A stretch of 64,000 bases of DNA from Acidisoma sp. PAMC 29798 (GTDB lineage Bacteria > Pseudomonadota > Alphaproteobacteria > Acetobacterales > Acetobacteraceae): NCBI RefSeq assembly GCF_030252425.1, contig NZ_CP126994.1:1736001-1800000 (forward strand), in the 5' to 3' direction. The translations under genes and the position numbers were made by a program. Shown piece after piece: positions 53,530-61,983 of this stretch; the stretch's first letter is position 1; each line of letters opens with the position of its first letter. Below the pieces are notes generated by a model. The model worked only from the letters and a program-made list of their open reading frames with translations, ran no database searches and had not been told where the DNA came from.

Positions 53530-54923
53530 GCAGGAACGCCTTTGGAGGATTGGCTCAGGGGGGCGCCGCGTTCAGGCGCAGGGGCGGCGGGGGCTGCGCG
53601 CCGCGGCGCATCCCACATCAGGCGCGAGTCGAAGGTGATCACCGAAAACATCGTCAGGATCACGACGGCCGCGAAACACGGCGCACCGGAATAGGGGTTG
53701 ATGTTCGCGAACTGCCCGAAGCGGACCAGGGCCACCAGGATGGAGATCATGAAGATGTCGATCATCGACCACCGGCCGATGAAGTCGATGACACGGAAGG
53801 CGCGCGTGCGTCCGTTCAGGTGGGTGGGGGAATTGCGCTGGGTTTGCACCAGCAGGTAGCCAAGCGTGAACAGCTTTGCCAAGGGAATCGTGATACTCGC
53901 AAGAAAGACCAGGGCGGCCAGAGGCCATAGCCCGTAGGCCATAAGCTCCTGAATACCACCAAAAATCGTGTAATTGGTGGTCTTGGTCAATTGAGTGATC
54001 TGCATCACCGGATAGATATTGGCCGGCACATAGAGGGCCACTGCGGACAGGGACAGGGCCCAGGTCCGGCTCACGCTATTGCCTTTCCTGGCATGCAAGC
54101 GAGTATGGCAACGACGGCACAGGTCACCATCCACCGCACGATTGACCAGATGGCAGGTGTGGCAGCCGATGACGCCCTCGGTCGACATATTGGCGATCGG
54201 CGCATCCTCCGGCCACGGAACCTCGGGATGGTGCTGGTGATAGCGCTCGTCGGTATGGACCTTTGCGCGTTCCAAGGCCCGCCAGACCGCTTCGGTATCC
54301 ATCGCGCCATCTGCCGCCGCCATCGCGATCATCAGCCCCACCAGGGCATAGAGCGAGGTATCGAGATGCACGGTCGCTATGGCCGCAAGCCGCGTATAGG
54401 CCACCAGGAAGCCGAGCAGATAGACGTCGATCATCGACCAGGGCGTGATGCGCGCATACCAACGGAACAGGGCGATCATGAGCCGCGAGGGCACGGTCCG
54501 CGTCTCCAAGCCAAACAGCGTCAGGAGCATGATGCCGAGCTTGATACCCGGGAAGATCGCCGTGACGGCCAGGACCAGAAACCCCAGCAGCGTATAGCCA
54601 TGCAGTGTCAGTTCGTGCGGTCCGGTTTCGAGGCGCGCGAGCTGGAAGCGGCCATAGGCCGATATTTCCAGGAAGGGCGCGACCAGGGCATAGGTGTAAA
54701 ACAGCAAACCTGACAGGCCGCAGGCGATGGGAAAGCTGAACGGCGCGCGCCGCATCCGCCACAGCGTCTTGCCGCAGCGTGGGCATTCCGCCACCAAGCC
54801 CGGGCGCATCTCCGGCAAGGTGGAGAGCAACCCGCAATCCGGGCATTCGCGCCATTGATCCAACGGCCGCGCCACATCCGGCGCGCCATGGCGGCTCTGG
54901 ACGCTCGCCTCAGTCGTGATCAT
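53526..54923 (-). CDS. pqiA: PqiA-type integral membrane protein
   Basis: 465 residues in two homologous halves, each led by a zinc-ribbon (ECPDCGLL...ECPRCG and CHTCHLVN...CRRCH) and four TM helices (for example LLFYTYALVAPFLEI, VIDFIGRWSMIDIFMISILVALV). First gene of pqiABC, which maintains the envelope and responds to membrane stress in E. coli. ATG 54923 is the chosen start; the open frame extends to 55154, overlapping the next gene's end. A 7-gene leftward unit runs from here to 47115. Confidence 0.93.
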   Translation of the reverse strand: MITTEASVQSRHGAPDVARPLDQWRECPDCGLLSTLPEMRPGLVAECPRCGKTLWRMRRAPFSFPIACGLSGLLFYTYALVAPFLEISAYGRFQLARLETGPHELTLHGYTLLGFLVLAVTAIFPGIKLGIMLLTLFGLETRTVPSRLMIALFRWYARITPWSMIDVYLLGFLVAYTRLAAIATVHLDTSLYALVGLMIAMAAADGAMDTEAVWRALERAKVHTDERYHQHHPEVPWPEDAPIANMSTEGVIGCHTCHLVNRAVDGDLCRRCHTRLHARKGNSVSRTWALSLSAVALYVPANIYPVMQITQLTKTTNYTIFGGIQELMAYGLWPLAALVFLASITIPLAKLFTLGYLLVQTQRNSPTHLNGRTRAFRVIDFIGRWSMIDIFMISILVALVRFGQFANINPYSGAPCFAAVVILTMFSVITFDSRLMWDAPRRAAPAAPAPERGAPLSQSSKGVPA

Positions 54924-55011
54924 CGGGAAACCGCAGAGTTTTGCGCACAGCGTGTCATGTGACGCCTGTGAGACGGCGTCAATGCCACAGAGGCGTGTGG
55001 GCCGCGCCGCC

Positions 55012-56340
55012 TCAGCGCGGCGGGCGGAAGCCGCGCTGTACGGCGATCTTGCGCGTGAACACACACACGCTTTCCAGCCGGCTCGACCACAGGAACTGGT
55101 CGATGGGCGTCGCGCGCAGCAGGGCGAAGCCAGCCGCGTGCAGAATGGCGGCATCGCGCGCCAGGGCGGCGGGGTTGCAGCTGACGTAGATGACGCGGGT
55201 CACCTTTGCCGCCGCAATCGCCTCGATCTGGGTCTGGGCCCCGGAAAACGGCGGGTCGAGCACGACGGCCGCCGCGTCCTTCAGGTCGGGTGCGGCCAGT
55301 GGCTGCCGGTTGAGATCGCGCTTATGCGCGAGGACCATGCCATGCAGCGCGGCCCGACCGGCGGCCTGCTCCAGCGCCGTGACCGCGCTCGCATCACCTT
55401 CATAGGCGATGACATGCGCCCGCGTCGCCATCGAAAAGGTCAATGTGCCGCAGCCGGCATGCAGTTCGACGACGCGTTCCTTCGGGCGGATCCCGTCGGG
55501 CAGGCCAGCGACGACCGCAGCCGCAATGGCCGTCGCACCCTCTGGGGTCGCTTGCAGGAAGGCGCCGGGCGGAGGCGAGACCGCAGTCCCGTCGAATGCA
55601 ATGGAGATCGGCGCCAGTTGCGCCGCGATTTCGGGCTGGCCGTCGCTCATCGCCCAGGCGATGCGGGGAATGGCATGCTCGGCCGCGAAGGCGGCCAGCA
55701 GCCGCCGGTCGGAGGCCGCGAGGTCACCATCTGTCCGCAACAGCAGGTCGAGTCCGGTGTCGAGCAGGTTGATCGCGCAGGACGCGTCCCGCTTGATCGC
55801 CTGAAGGCGTGGGATCAGGGCACGCAAGGGATCAAGCAAGGCGACGATGGCCGGCGCCGCGATCAGGCAGACCTGGATTGGCACGATTTCTGTCGAGCGA
55901 TGGGTATGAAACCCGAGGGAGACGATGCCGGCCTGCTTGCGGATGGCGAGATCGACCCGCCGCCGCGTCTGCGGCTGGCTCGGCACGAGAGGCTCGATGA
56001 CGGCATCGGCGTAACCGGCTTGGTGGAGCGCGGTGAGGAGTTCGTTCGCCTTCCAGCTTTCGAGCGCGGGCAAGGCCCAATGTTGCAGCGTGCAGCCGCC
56101 ACAGATGCCGAAATGCGGGCAGGGGGGCGCGACGCGATCGTCGCTCGGCTCCAGGATCGTCTCGGCGATGGCGGCCAGGCCGCCGCCACGACGGCTCATC
56201 GGCCGCGCCTCGACCATCTCGCCCGGCAGCGTATAGGGCAGATACAGCGGCCGACCGTCGGCCATGCGGCCGATGCCGTCGCCATCGCTGCCGATGCCGG
56301 AAATGCGCGTGCGCACGTTCGCAGGCGCGGCGGTCGTCAT
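55012..56340 (-). CDS. RumA/RlmD-type 23S rRNA (uracil-5-)-methyltransferase
   Basis: 442 residues with an N-terminal TRAM-like domain (about 5-65), then a [4Fe-4S] site (Cys74, 80, 83 and 158; CPHFGICGGC) and a SAM-binding domain (VVELHAGCGTLTF). Catalytic Cys lies in VSCNPAALARD. Such enzymes methylate U747 or U1939 of 23S rRNA; the position is not deduced here. ATG 56340 was chosen; longer upstream frame is not credible. REP-like copy at 56360 separates it from the helicase gene. Confidence 0.9.
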   Translation of the reverse strand: MTTAAPANVRTRISGIGSDGDGIGRMADGRPLYLPYTLPGEMVEARPMSRRGGGLAAIAETILEPSDDRVAPPCPHFGICGGCTLQHWALPALESWKANELLTALHQAGYADAVIEPLVPSQPQTRRRVDLAIRKQAGIVSLGFHTHRSTEIVPIQVCLIAAPAIVALLDPLRALIPRLQAIKRDASCAINLLDTGLDLLLRTDGDLAASDRRLLAAFAAEHAIPRIAWAMSDGQPEIAAQLAPISIAFDGTAVSPPPGAFLQATPEGATAIAAAVVAGLPDGIRPKERVVELHAGCGTLTFSMATRAHVIAYEGDASAVTALEQAAGRAALHGMVLAHKRDLNRQPLAAPDLKDAAAVVLDPPFSGAQTQIEAIAAAKVTRVIYVSCNPAALARDAAILHAAGFALLRATPIDQFLWSSRLESVCVFTRKIAVQRGFRPPR

Positions 56341-56359
56341 GTCGTAAGGTCCTGTTCGT

Positions 56360-56389
56360 GTAGGGCGGAAAAGCGCAGCGTATTCCGCC
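56360..56389 (+). repeat. REP-like palindromic repeat copy
   Basis: GTAGGGCGGAAAAGCGCAGC then GTATTCCGCC, 30 bp, between the helicase stop and the rRNA methyltransferase start. It matches the reverse copy at 28065-28094 almost base for base. Confidence 0.75.
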
Positions 56390-56407
56390 GGACCGCGAAG
56401 GGGGCGA

Positions 56408-58111
56408 TTAGTCCTGATCCTCGTCGCGCTCGGCTTTGTCGTCATCGACGTCGGCACTGGGCACGAAATTGGGCGCGTCGAGGCTTTCGGTGCCGCGCGA
56501 CTTGCGGCGGATGAGCATGAAGGCGGGAATCTCGTCCCCGAAGCCGATGACAGGGGCGGAGGTATCGCGATCCGGCTGTGCCTGCCGGCGGCCATCGGCC
56601 GGCGGCGGCGTGCGCGGTGCTTCTGCCCGATTGCCGCGATCCTGGCCACCACGTCCACCACGGGCGCGCTTCTCTGTCTCCGGCTTCGGCTTGCGCTCAC
56701 CGCGCGCGGGCGGTGCCACGGGCTCCGCCATCGGCGCGATGATCGCCTCTGCAGCCACGGGAAGCGGCGCCTCCTCGATCTCGACCACGCGGGGGCTGCG
56801 ACCGCGAGCGGCGGGACGCTCATCGGCGCGCCCACCCGAAGACGGTTTGCCCTTGCCTTTGCCGCCACGGCCACCGCGACCACGTGCGCCGCCACCCTCG
56901 GACCACTCCAAGGGTGCGATCCCTTCGAGATCGACGCGCGGAATGGGGGCGCCCGTTAGCTTTTCGATGGCTTCCACCGCCTCGCGCTCATCCGGCGTCG
57001 CCAGGGTGAAGGCATGGCCCGTGAGACCCGCGCGGCCGGTGCGGCCGATGCGATGGACGTAATCCTCGGCATGATGCGGCACGTCGAAGTTAAAGACATG
57101 CGACAGGCCGCCGATATCGATGCCGCGCGCCGCGACATCGCTGCAAACGAGCAGACGGATCTGGTTGGCGCGGAACTTCTCCAGCGTGGTGAAGCGGGCC
57201 GATTGCACCATGTCGCCATGCAACTGACCGACGCTGAAATCATGCCGCTGGAGGGACTTATAGAGGATGTCCACATCGCGCTTGCGGTTGCAGAAGATGA
57301 GGGCGTTCTGCACGTCCTCGGTCTTGATCAACTGGCGCAGCGTGCGGCGCTTGTCCTCCTCGGCGACCACGGCCAAACCGGCAACGATGGTCGGCGCGAC
57401 GGAGGCCGAGGCTGAGGTCGTGATTTCCTTGGGATTCTGGAGGAAAGCATCGGCGAGCCTGCGGATCGGCGGGGCGATGGTGGCGCTGAAGAACAGCGTC
57501 TGCCGGTTCGCGGGCAGCATGGCCACGATCCGCTCAACATCGGGGATGAAGCCCATGTCTAGCATACGGTCGGCTTCGTCGATCACCAGGATGCGGGCGT
57601 CACTCAGCAGCAACCCGCCGCGCTCAAACAAGTCGATCAACCGGCCGGGCGTCGCGATCAGCACGTCAACGCCGCGCATCAGCGCGTTCTTCTGGTCGAT
57701 CAGGCTTTCGCCGCCGATCAGCAGCGCGTGGTTGAGCTTGAGATGCTTGCCGTAGAGCACGAAGTTCTCAGCGACCTGAAGGGCAAGCTCCCGGGTCGGC
57801 TCCAGAATGAGGCTGCGGGGCATGCGCGCACGGGCACGGCTGCCGGACAGGATCTCCATCATGGGCAGCGTGAAGCTGGCGGTTTTGCCAGTGCCGGTCT
57901 GGGCGCAGCCCAAAACGTCCCGGCCCTGAAGCACGATCGGAATCGCCTGCTCCTGGATCGGTGTCGGGTAGATGTAACCTTTCTCGGCGATGGCGCGGAG
58001 AAGCAGATCCGACAAGCCGAGATCGGCGAAGGTCGTGCGCGGCGCATCCGGAGCGGTTTCGATGTCCGCAGTGGAGGTGGCGTCCTCGGAGGACGCTGCG
58101 TGAAGAGACAA
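56408..58111 (-). CDS. DEAD-box ATP-dependent RNA helicase
   Basis: 567 residues from TTG 58111, which has AGGGA 6 nt upstream; a longer ATG frame reaches 58237 but its N-terminus is low-complexity and unlike the family. Motifs in order: Q motif with YPTPIQEQAIP, Walker A AQTGTGKT (70-77), PTRELA, TPGRLID, VIDEADRMLDMG, SAT, ARGIDIGG and HRIGRTGRAG. An RG/K-rich tail (GGGARGRGGRGGKGKGK and further) binds RNA nonspecifically. Likely roles are ribosome assembly or mRNA decay (RhlE-like). Confidence 0.93.
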   Translation of the reverse strand: MSLHAASSEDATSTADIETAPDAPRTTFADLGLSDLLLRAIAEKGYIYPTPIQEQAIPIVLQGRDVLGCAQTGTGKTASFTLPMMEILSGSRARARMPRSLILEPTRELALQVAENFVLYGKHLKLNHALLIGGESLIDQKNALMRGVDVLIATPGRLIDLFERGGLLLSDARILVIDEADRMLDMGFIPDVERIVAMLPANRQTLFFSATIAPPIRRLADAFLQNPKEITTSASASVAPTIVAGLAVVAEEDKRRTLRQLIKTEDVQNALIFCNRKRDVDILYKSLQRHDFSVGQLHGDMVQSARFTTLEKFRANQIRLLVCSDVAARGIDIGGLSHVFNFDVPHHAEDYVHRIGRTGRAGLTGHAFTLATPDEREAVEAIEKLTGAPIPRVDLEGIAPLEWSEGGGARGRGGRGGKGKGKPSSGGRADERPAARGRSPRVVEIEEAPLPVAAEAIIAPMAEPVAPPARGERKPKPETEKRARGGRGGQDRGNRAEAPRTPPPADGRRQAQPDRDTSAPVIGFGDEIPAFMLIRRKSRGTESLDAPNFVPSADVDDDKAERDEDQD

Positions 58112-58357
58112 ATAAAATCCCTGGTCGGTTTGGCGTCGATTTCTAGGCCGTGACAACGCCGAACGCCGGCGGCGGGGATGCACGGTTTGAGGGCCGGAAC
58201 GCGGGCAGGCAAGTTTCGCCTGTGCGGAGACACGCATGCGAAGACCGGGCCTCGTTGCGGCGGATATCGCCGCGAGACCTGCACAAAGTCAACGTTTTTC
58301 ACGACATGGCCGCCACCGGGCGCCCCACGGTCGTTGATCGCACGACGCAGCCGCCGC

Positions 58358-58431
58358 TGGAGGTCCCGCCCGGAGTCGAACCGGGCTAGAGGGATTTGCA
58401 GTCCCTTACATAACCGATCTGCCACGGGACC
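58358..58431 (-). tRNA. tRNA-Cys (anticodon GCA)
   Basis: 74 nt with encoded CCA. The acceptor GGTCCCG pairs with CGGGACC, discriminator U as usual for tRNA-Cys; anticodon arm AGGGA-CTGCAAA-TCCCT; T arm CCCGGTTCGACTCCGGG. Confidence 0.95.
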
Positions 58432-58580
58432 AGCCGCAGAACTCGGCTTATCCGATCAAGGCGTGGTTCGGGTCAAGATCCGGGCGTCGCGCGCCAGCCG
58501 CGCCCCGGAGGAGGCGCCCGCTTGGCGGGTCTGCTTCCGCCGGCTATGGTCGCACGCGTATCCGTGATCGAGTGGAGACT

Positions 58581-59249
58581 ATGGCAAGCACGACCCTGCC
58601 TTTCGCGGCCGCGCGCCAGATGATGGCCGACAGCCAGCTTCGTCCCAACAAGGTGACGAACCCGGCCGTATTGGTCGCCATGCGCGACATCCCGCGGGAG
58701 ACCTTCCTGCCGCCAGCCCTCGGCGCCCTTGCTTATGCCGACCAGGATGTGCGCCTGGGTGACGATCGCGTTCTGATGTCACCCATGGCCTTCGCCCGCC
58801 TGGCGCAACTCATCGCGCCTGTCCCTGGCGAGCGCATCCTTGTGGTCTGTGGCGGCACTGGGTACGGCGCCGCCGTTCTGGCGCGCTGTGGCGCTCGCGT
58901 CACGGTGCTCGACACCGATGCGGGGCTGATGGACGTGGGTGCGGCCGCTGTGCGCGCGCTCGGCCTGTCCATCTCATTCCAGAAGGGCGATCCGGAGCAG
59001 GGGCTTCCCGGTGTCGAGCCTTGGGACGCGATCCTGATCGAAGGCGCCGTCGAAACAATCCCGCCGGTCTTCGCCGCGCAGTTGCGGCCGGGTCAAGGTC
59101 GTCTGGTGACGGTCGTCGCGAAGAGCGGGCATCCTGGGGTTGCCGTGCTCGCGGAGCGGCAGGGCACTGCGCTGGCCACGGCTGACATGTTCGATTGCAC
59201 CACCACCGTGCTGCCGGGTTTTCGCAAGGTCATCGAATTTCAATTCTAA
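58581..59249 (+). CDS. Protein-L-isoaspartate O-methyltransferase-like
   Basis: 222 residues from ATG 58581 (GTG 58572 also possible). The Rossmann SAM motif ILVVCGGTGYGAAVLARCG and post-motif VTVLDTDAGLM are clear, as is AILIEGAVETIPP. The usual catalytic loop with TxSQP is replaced by DDRVLMSPMAFAR, so true repair activity toward isoaspartate is uncertain. This PIMT variant is commonly found immediately before tolC in alphaproteobacteria. Confidence 0.85.
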   Translation: MASTTLPFAAARQMMADSQLRPNKVTNPAVLVAMRDIPRETFLPPALGALAYADQDVRLGDDRVLMSPMAFARLAQLIAPVPGERILVVCGGTGYGAAVLARCGARVTVLDTDAGLMDVGAAAVRALGLSISFQKGDPEQGLPGVEPWDAILIEGAVETIPPVFAAQLRPGQGRLVTVVAKSGHPGVAVLAERQGTALATADMFDCTTTVLPGFRKVIEFQF

Positions 59250-59296
59250 AGCACCAGTTGGTGCCCGTCTCTGCAGGTCGGTGCCGTCAAAGCATT

Positions 59297-59335
59297 GGCC
59301 TTCGGCCCTGTTTATGTGGCAAATGCCGAAAGGCC
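59297..59335. other. Inverted repeat between pcm-like gene and tolC
   Basis: GGCCTTCGGC (59297-59306) pairs with GCCGAAAGGCC (59325-59335) with one bulged base. The 239-bp gap 59250-59488 has also a short GCACCA-GT-TGGTGC palindrome just after the upstream stop. No T-run follows either. Could be transcript-end or leader structures. Confidence 0.4.
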
Positions 59336-59488
59336 GCCTATTCAGACTAACGGCCGGCGGATCAATCCCAGACAGCCGGGACGGCTGCGGGAAGGTTCAT
59401 CGGCCGGGCTCTGCCTAACCGAACTCTCGGTCAAGAGTGTGCGGGTCTTCGTATAGCGCGAAGGGCTGTGAAGATTGGAATGGGATAG

Positions 59489-60934
59489 ATGATTTCACGC
59501 ACAGGCATTCTGGTCGGATTGGGTCTTCTCGCAGCGGCAGCGGCAGCGGCGGCGCCTGCTTCGGCGCAGACCCTCAATGATGCGCTGGCGCAAGCCTATG
59601 CAAATAACCCGACCCTGCAGGCCGAACGGGCCAACCTGCGGGCCACCGATGAGTATGTTCCTGCCGCGCTGGCGGGGTGGCGGCCCCAGGTGGCCCTGAA
59701 CGGCAGCGCCGGCTACACGTCTGGCAACACGACGACCGGCTCGTCCCTGACAGGGACCAATGAAACCGTCTCCGCGAGCCGCGACCTTGCCCAGGTCGAG
59801 GCGACGGTGACGGAAACGCTCTATAATGGCGGTAAAACCAAGGCGACGACCGCGCAAGCCAAGGACCGTGTTCGGGCCGAGCGGGCCAACTTGATCAATA
59901 TCGAGCAGCAGGTTTTCTCCAGCGTCGTCACCGCCTATGTCACCGTCATTCAAAACCAGCAGCTTCTGGCGCTTGCCATCAACAACGCGCAGGTCCTGAA
60001 GGAGCAGCTCAAGGCGACGCAGGATCGTTTCAGCGTCGGCGAAATTACCCGCACGGACGTGGCCCAGAGCGAAAGCTCGCTGGCGCAGGCTGAAGCGGAG
60101 GTCCAGACCGCGAAAGGCAACCTAGAGACTGCGCGCGCGACCTATGAGCAAGTCGTCGGCTCGCCGCCTGGCAGGCTGACGCCGCCGCAGCCCTTGGCGC
60201 TGCCAGTGAACAGCCGACAAGAAGCGGCCTTGCAGGCGGCCGCGAACAACCCTGCGGTTATCCAGGCGAAGTTCGTGCAGTCCGAGGCGTCCGACTCTGT
60301 CGATGTTGCCTGGAGCGCGCTGATGCCCAAGTTGCAGCTTGAGGGCATCGGGTACGATCAGATCAACCAGTCTGAATCCAACTACACGACCACTGGCGCC
60401 GAGGTTGTGGCAACCCTGTCGGTGCCGATCTATCAGGGCGGTTCAGAATACGCCGGCATTCGCCAGGCGGTGCAGCAGCGTGAGCAGGCCCGCCAGCAGG
60501 TCGATATTCAGCGCCGGACGGCCGTGCAGACGGCCGAATCCAACTGGGAAAGCTTGGTCGCGACGCGGGCGACCATCACCAGCACGCGCGCGGAAATCGC
60601 CGCCAACGAAATTGCGCTGGACGGCACCGAGCGGGAGGCGATCGTCGGCAGCCGCACGACGCTCGATGTCCTGAACGCCCAACAATTGCTGCTGCAATCC
60701 CAGGTCACGCTGGTCCAGAACCTCGCGAACCTGGTGACGGCGTCCTATAACGTCGCAGGGGCAATCGGTCGTTTCACCGCACGCGATATCGGCCTGCATG
60801 TGCCGCTGTATGACGACAATGCCTATTACCGGGCAGTGAAGGACAGTTGGTTCGGCACAGGCGATCCGACGTCGAATACCGTTGGCAATCCGAATGGCAG
60901 CCCGGCCGACAATCTCCGCAACGACAACCACTGA
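59489..60934 (+). CDS. tolC: TolC family outer-membrane efflux/secretion channel
   Basis: 481 residues with signal peptide (GILVGLGLLAAAAAAAAPASA, cut after ASA) and two OEP repeats (about 30-220 and 240-440). Typical TLNDALAQAYANNPTLQAERANLRA, NGGKTKATTAQAKDRV and GEITRTDVAQSESSLAQAEAE; second repeat RTTLDVLNAQQLLLQSQ. It forms the trimeric outer-membrane exit for type I secretion and RND/MFS efflux, possibly including the exporters at 47-50 kb. ATG 59489 has GGAATGGGA upstream. Confidence 0.95.
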   Translation: MISRTGILVGLGLLAAAAAAAAPASAQTLNDALAQAYANNPTLQAERANLRATDEYVPAALAGWRPQVALNGSAGYTSGNTTTGSSLTGTNETVSASRDLAQVEATVTETLYNGGKTKATTAQAKDRVRAERANLINIEQQVFSSVVTAYVTVIQNQQLLALAINNAQVLKEQLKATQDRFSVGEITRTDVAQSESSLAQAEAEVQTAKGNLETARATYEQVVGSPPGRLTPPQPLALPVNSRQEAALQAAANNPAVIQAKFVQSEASDSVDVAWSALMPKLQLEGIGYDQINQSESNYTTTGAEVVATLSVPIYQGGSEYAGIRQAVQQREQARQQVDIQRRTAVQTAESNWESLVATRATITSTRAEIAANEIALDGTEREAIVGSRTTLDVLNAQQLLLQSQVTLVQNLANLVTASYNVAGAIGRFTARDIGLHVPLYDDNAYYRAVKDSWFGTGDPTSNTVGNPNGSPADNLRNDNH

Positions 60935-60959
60935 TGCGCATGTTCACGCCCCGGTTCGC

Positions 60960-61706
60960 ATGACAGACGATCAACGCGAAAAACCCGAGGGGGAGCAGTC
61001 CATGGACGACATTCTTGCGTCGATCCGGCGGATCATGCTCGACGAGCAGGCGAGACTTCAGACCGGCGCGCCCGCCGCTGAACACGCCGCCGCGGAACCT
61101 GATGCCGTCGAAGAGACGGAGCAGCCGAACGTCTTGATGCTGGATTCCTCGATGATCATCGAGGAATTGCCGCCAGCCCCCACCGTCAGCGCATTGGAGC
61201 CTGTGACCTTGCTCAATGAATTGTCGCGTCCACCCGAGGCTTTGCCGGATGCACCGGTGATCGTGGAACATGGGCCCGCGCCGATCGAACCGCCTCATCA
61301 CCTGCTTCAAATCTCGACCGAAGCCCTGCCGCCGGAACCGGCGTCAGACGATGTGCCGTCGCCCCCTGTCGAACAGGTGGTCTGGGCGCAGGAAGACGTG
61401 ACGGTGGCCGGGGGTGCTGGGTCCGCGCCGACGATGCAGGATCTGTTCTCGGTCCAGTCGATCGAAGCCCTGGTCGCACCAGCGGCGGCAGCGGCAGCGG
61501 CGGCTTCCGTGGAGGCATTGCTGAGGGAATTGCGGCAGGAGCGCGCTGAGTTGGTGCAGCAGCAGGCTCCGACGATCGAGGCAGTCGTGCGCTCCGAAAT
61601 CCGGCCGCTTCTGAAAAGCTGGCTCGACGAGCATCTGCCCACGTTGGTCGAGCGTCTGGTGCGGGCCGAGATCGAACGTCTGGTCGGCGGCCGCTCCGGG
61701 CGGTAG
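60960..61706 (+). CDS. PopZ family (DUF2497) polar organizing protein
   Basis: 248 residues: N-terminal SMDDILASIRRIMLDEQARL binding helix, a disordered acidic/Pro-rich middle, and a C-terminal oligomerisation helix region (VEALLRELRQERAEL ... EIRPLLKSWLDEHLPTLVERLVRAEIERL). PopZ-type proteins self-assemble at the cell pole and anchor the chromosome origin. Adjacent valS repeats the conserved alphaproteobacterial order. ATG 60960 chosen; the upstream extension overlaps tolC. Confidence 0.92.
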   Translation: MTDDQREKPEGEQSMDDILASIRRIMLDEQARLQTGAPAAEHAAAEPDAVEETEQPNVLMLDSSMIIEELPPAPTVSALEPVTLLNELSRPPEALPDAPVIVEHGPAPIEPPHHLLQISTEALPPEPASDDVPSPPVEQVVWAQEDVTVAGGAGSAPTMQDLFSVQSIEALVAPAAAAAAAASVEALLRELRQERAELVQQQAPTIEAVVRSEIRPLLKSWLDEHLPTLVERLVRAEIERLVGGRSGR

Positions 61707-61764
61707 GGCCTGCCGCTCGGCAGATTGCGCCGCAACCATTATCATACCGCTATCCATCCAACAC

Positions 61765-61834
61765 CGTCACCCGCGGACTTGATCCGCGGGCCCATGGGCG
61801 CCCATGGATCCCCCGATCAAGTCGGGGGATGACG
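61765..61834. repeat. Composite palindromic repeat, second copy
   Basis: CGTCACCCGCGGACTTGATCCGCGGG, then CCATGGGCGCCCATGG, then ATCCCCCGATCAAGTCGGGGGATGACG. It is the same design as 43521-43588 with the two arms exchanged: the GATCGGGGGA-type arm is here on the right. It separates the PopZ gene from valS. Confidence 0.85.
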
Positions 61835-61851
61835 ACGGGAATTGGGAGGTG

Positions 61852-61974
61852 ATGCGAAGTGGGATGTTTGACCAAATCGATGCGGCCCTCATGCGTGCCC
61901 CCCGGTCCAAACTGCCACGCGTGAAAACCAGCCTCGCTTCGCGCCCTCTTTCAGGCCTGCTGTCTGTCGGCTAG
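61852..61974 (+). CDS. Candidate 40-residue ORF just upstream of valS
   Basis: ATG 61852 (or 61864) to TAG 61974, ending 9 nt before the valS ATG. The product starts MRSGMFDQIDAALMRAP and is rich in Ser, Leu and Arg. GGAGGTGAT, fully complementary to the 16S 3' end, covers 61845-61853, suiting ATG 61864 (10 nt) better than 61852. It could be a leader peptide or a chance frame in the valS 5' region. Confidence 0.3.
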   Translation: MRSGMFDQIDAALMRAPRSKLPRVKTSLASRPLSGLLSVG

Positions 61975-61983
61975 TGCATATCG

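Noticed and set aside
54916-56514. 532-residue plus-strand frame
   Set aside because: Antisense to the rRNA methyltransferase with four Fe-S cysteines; no motif of its own.
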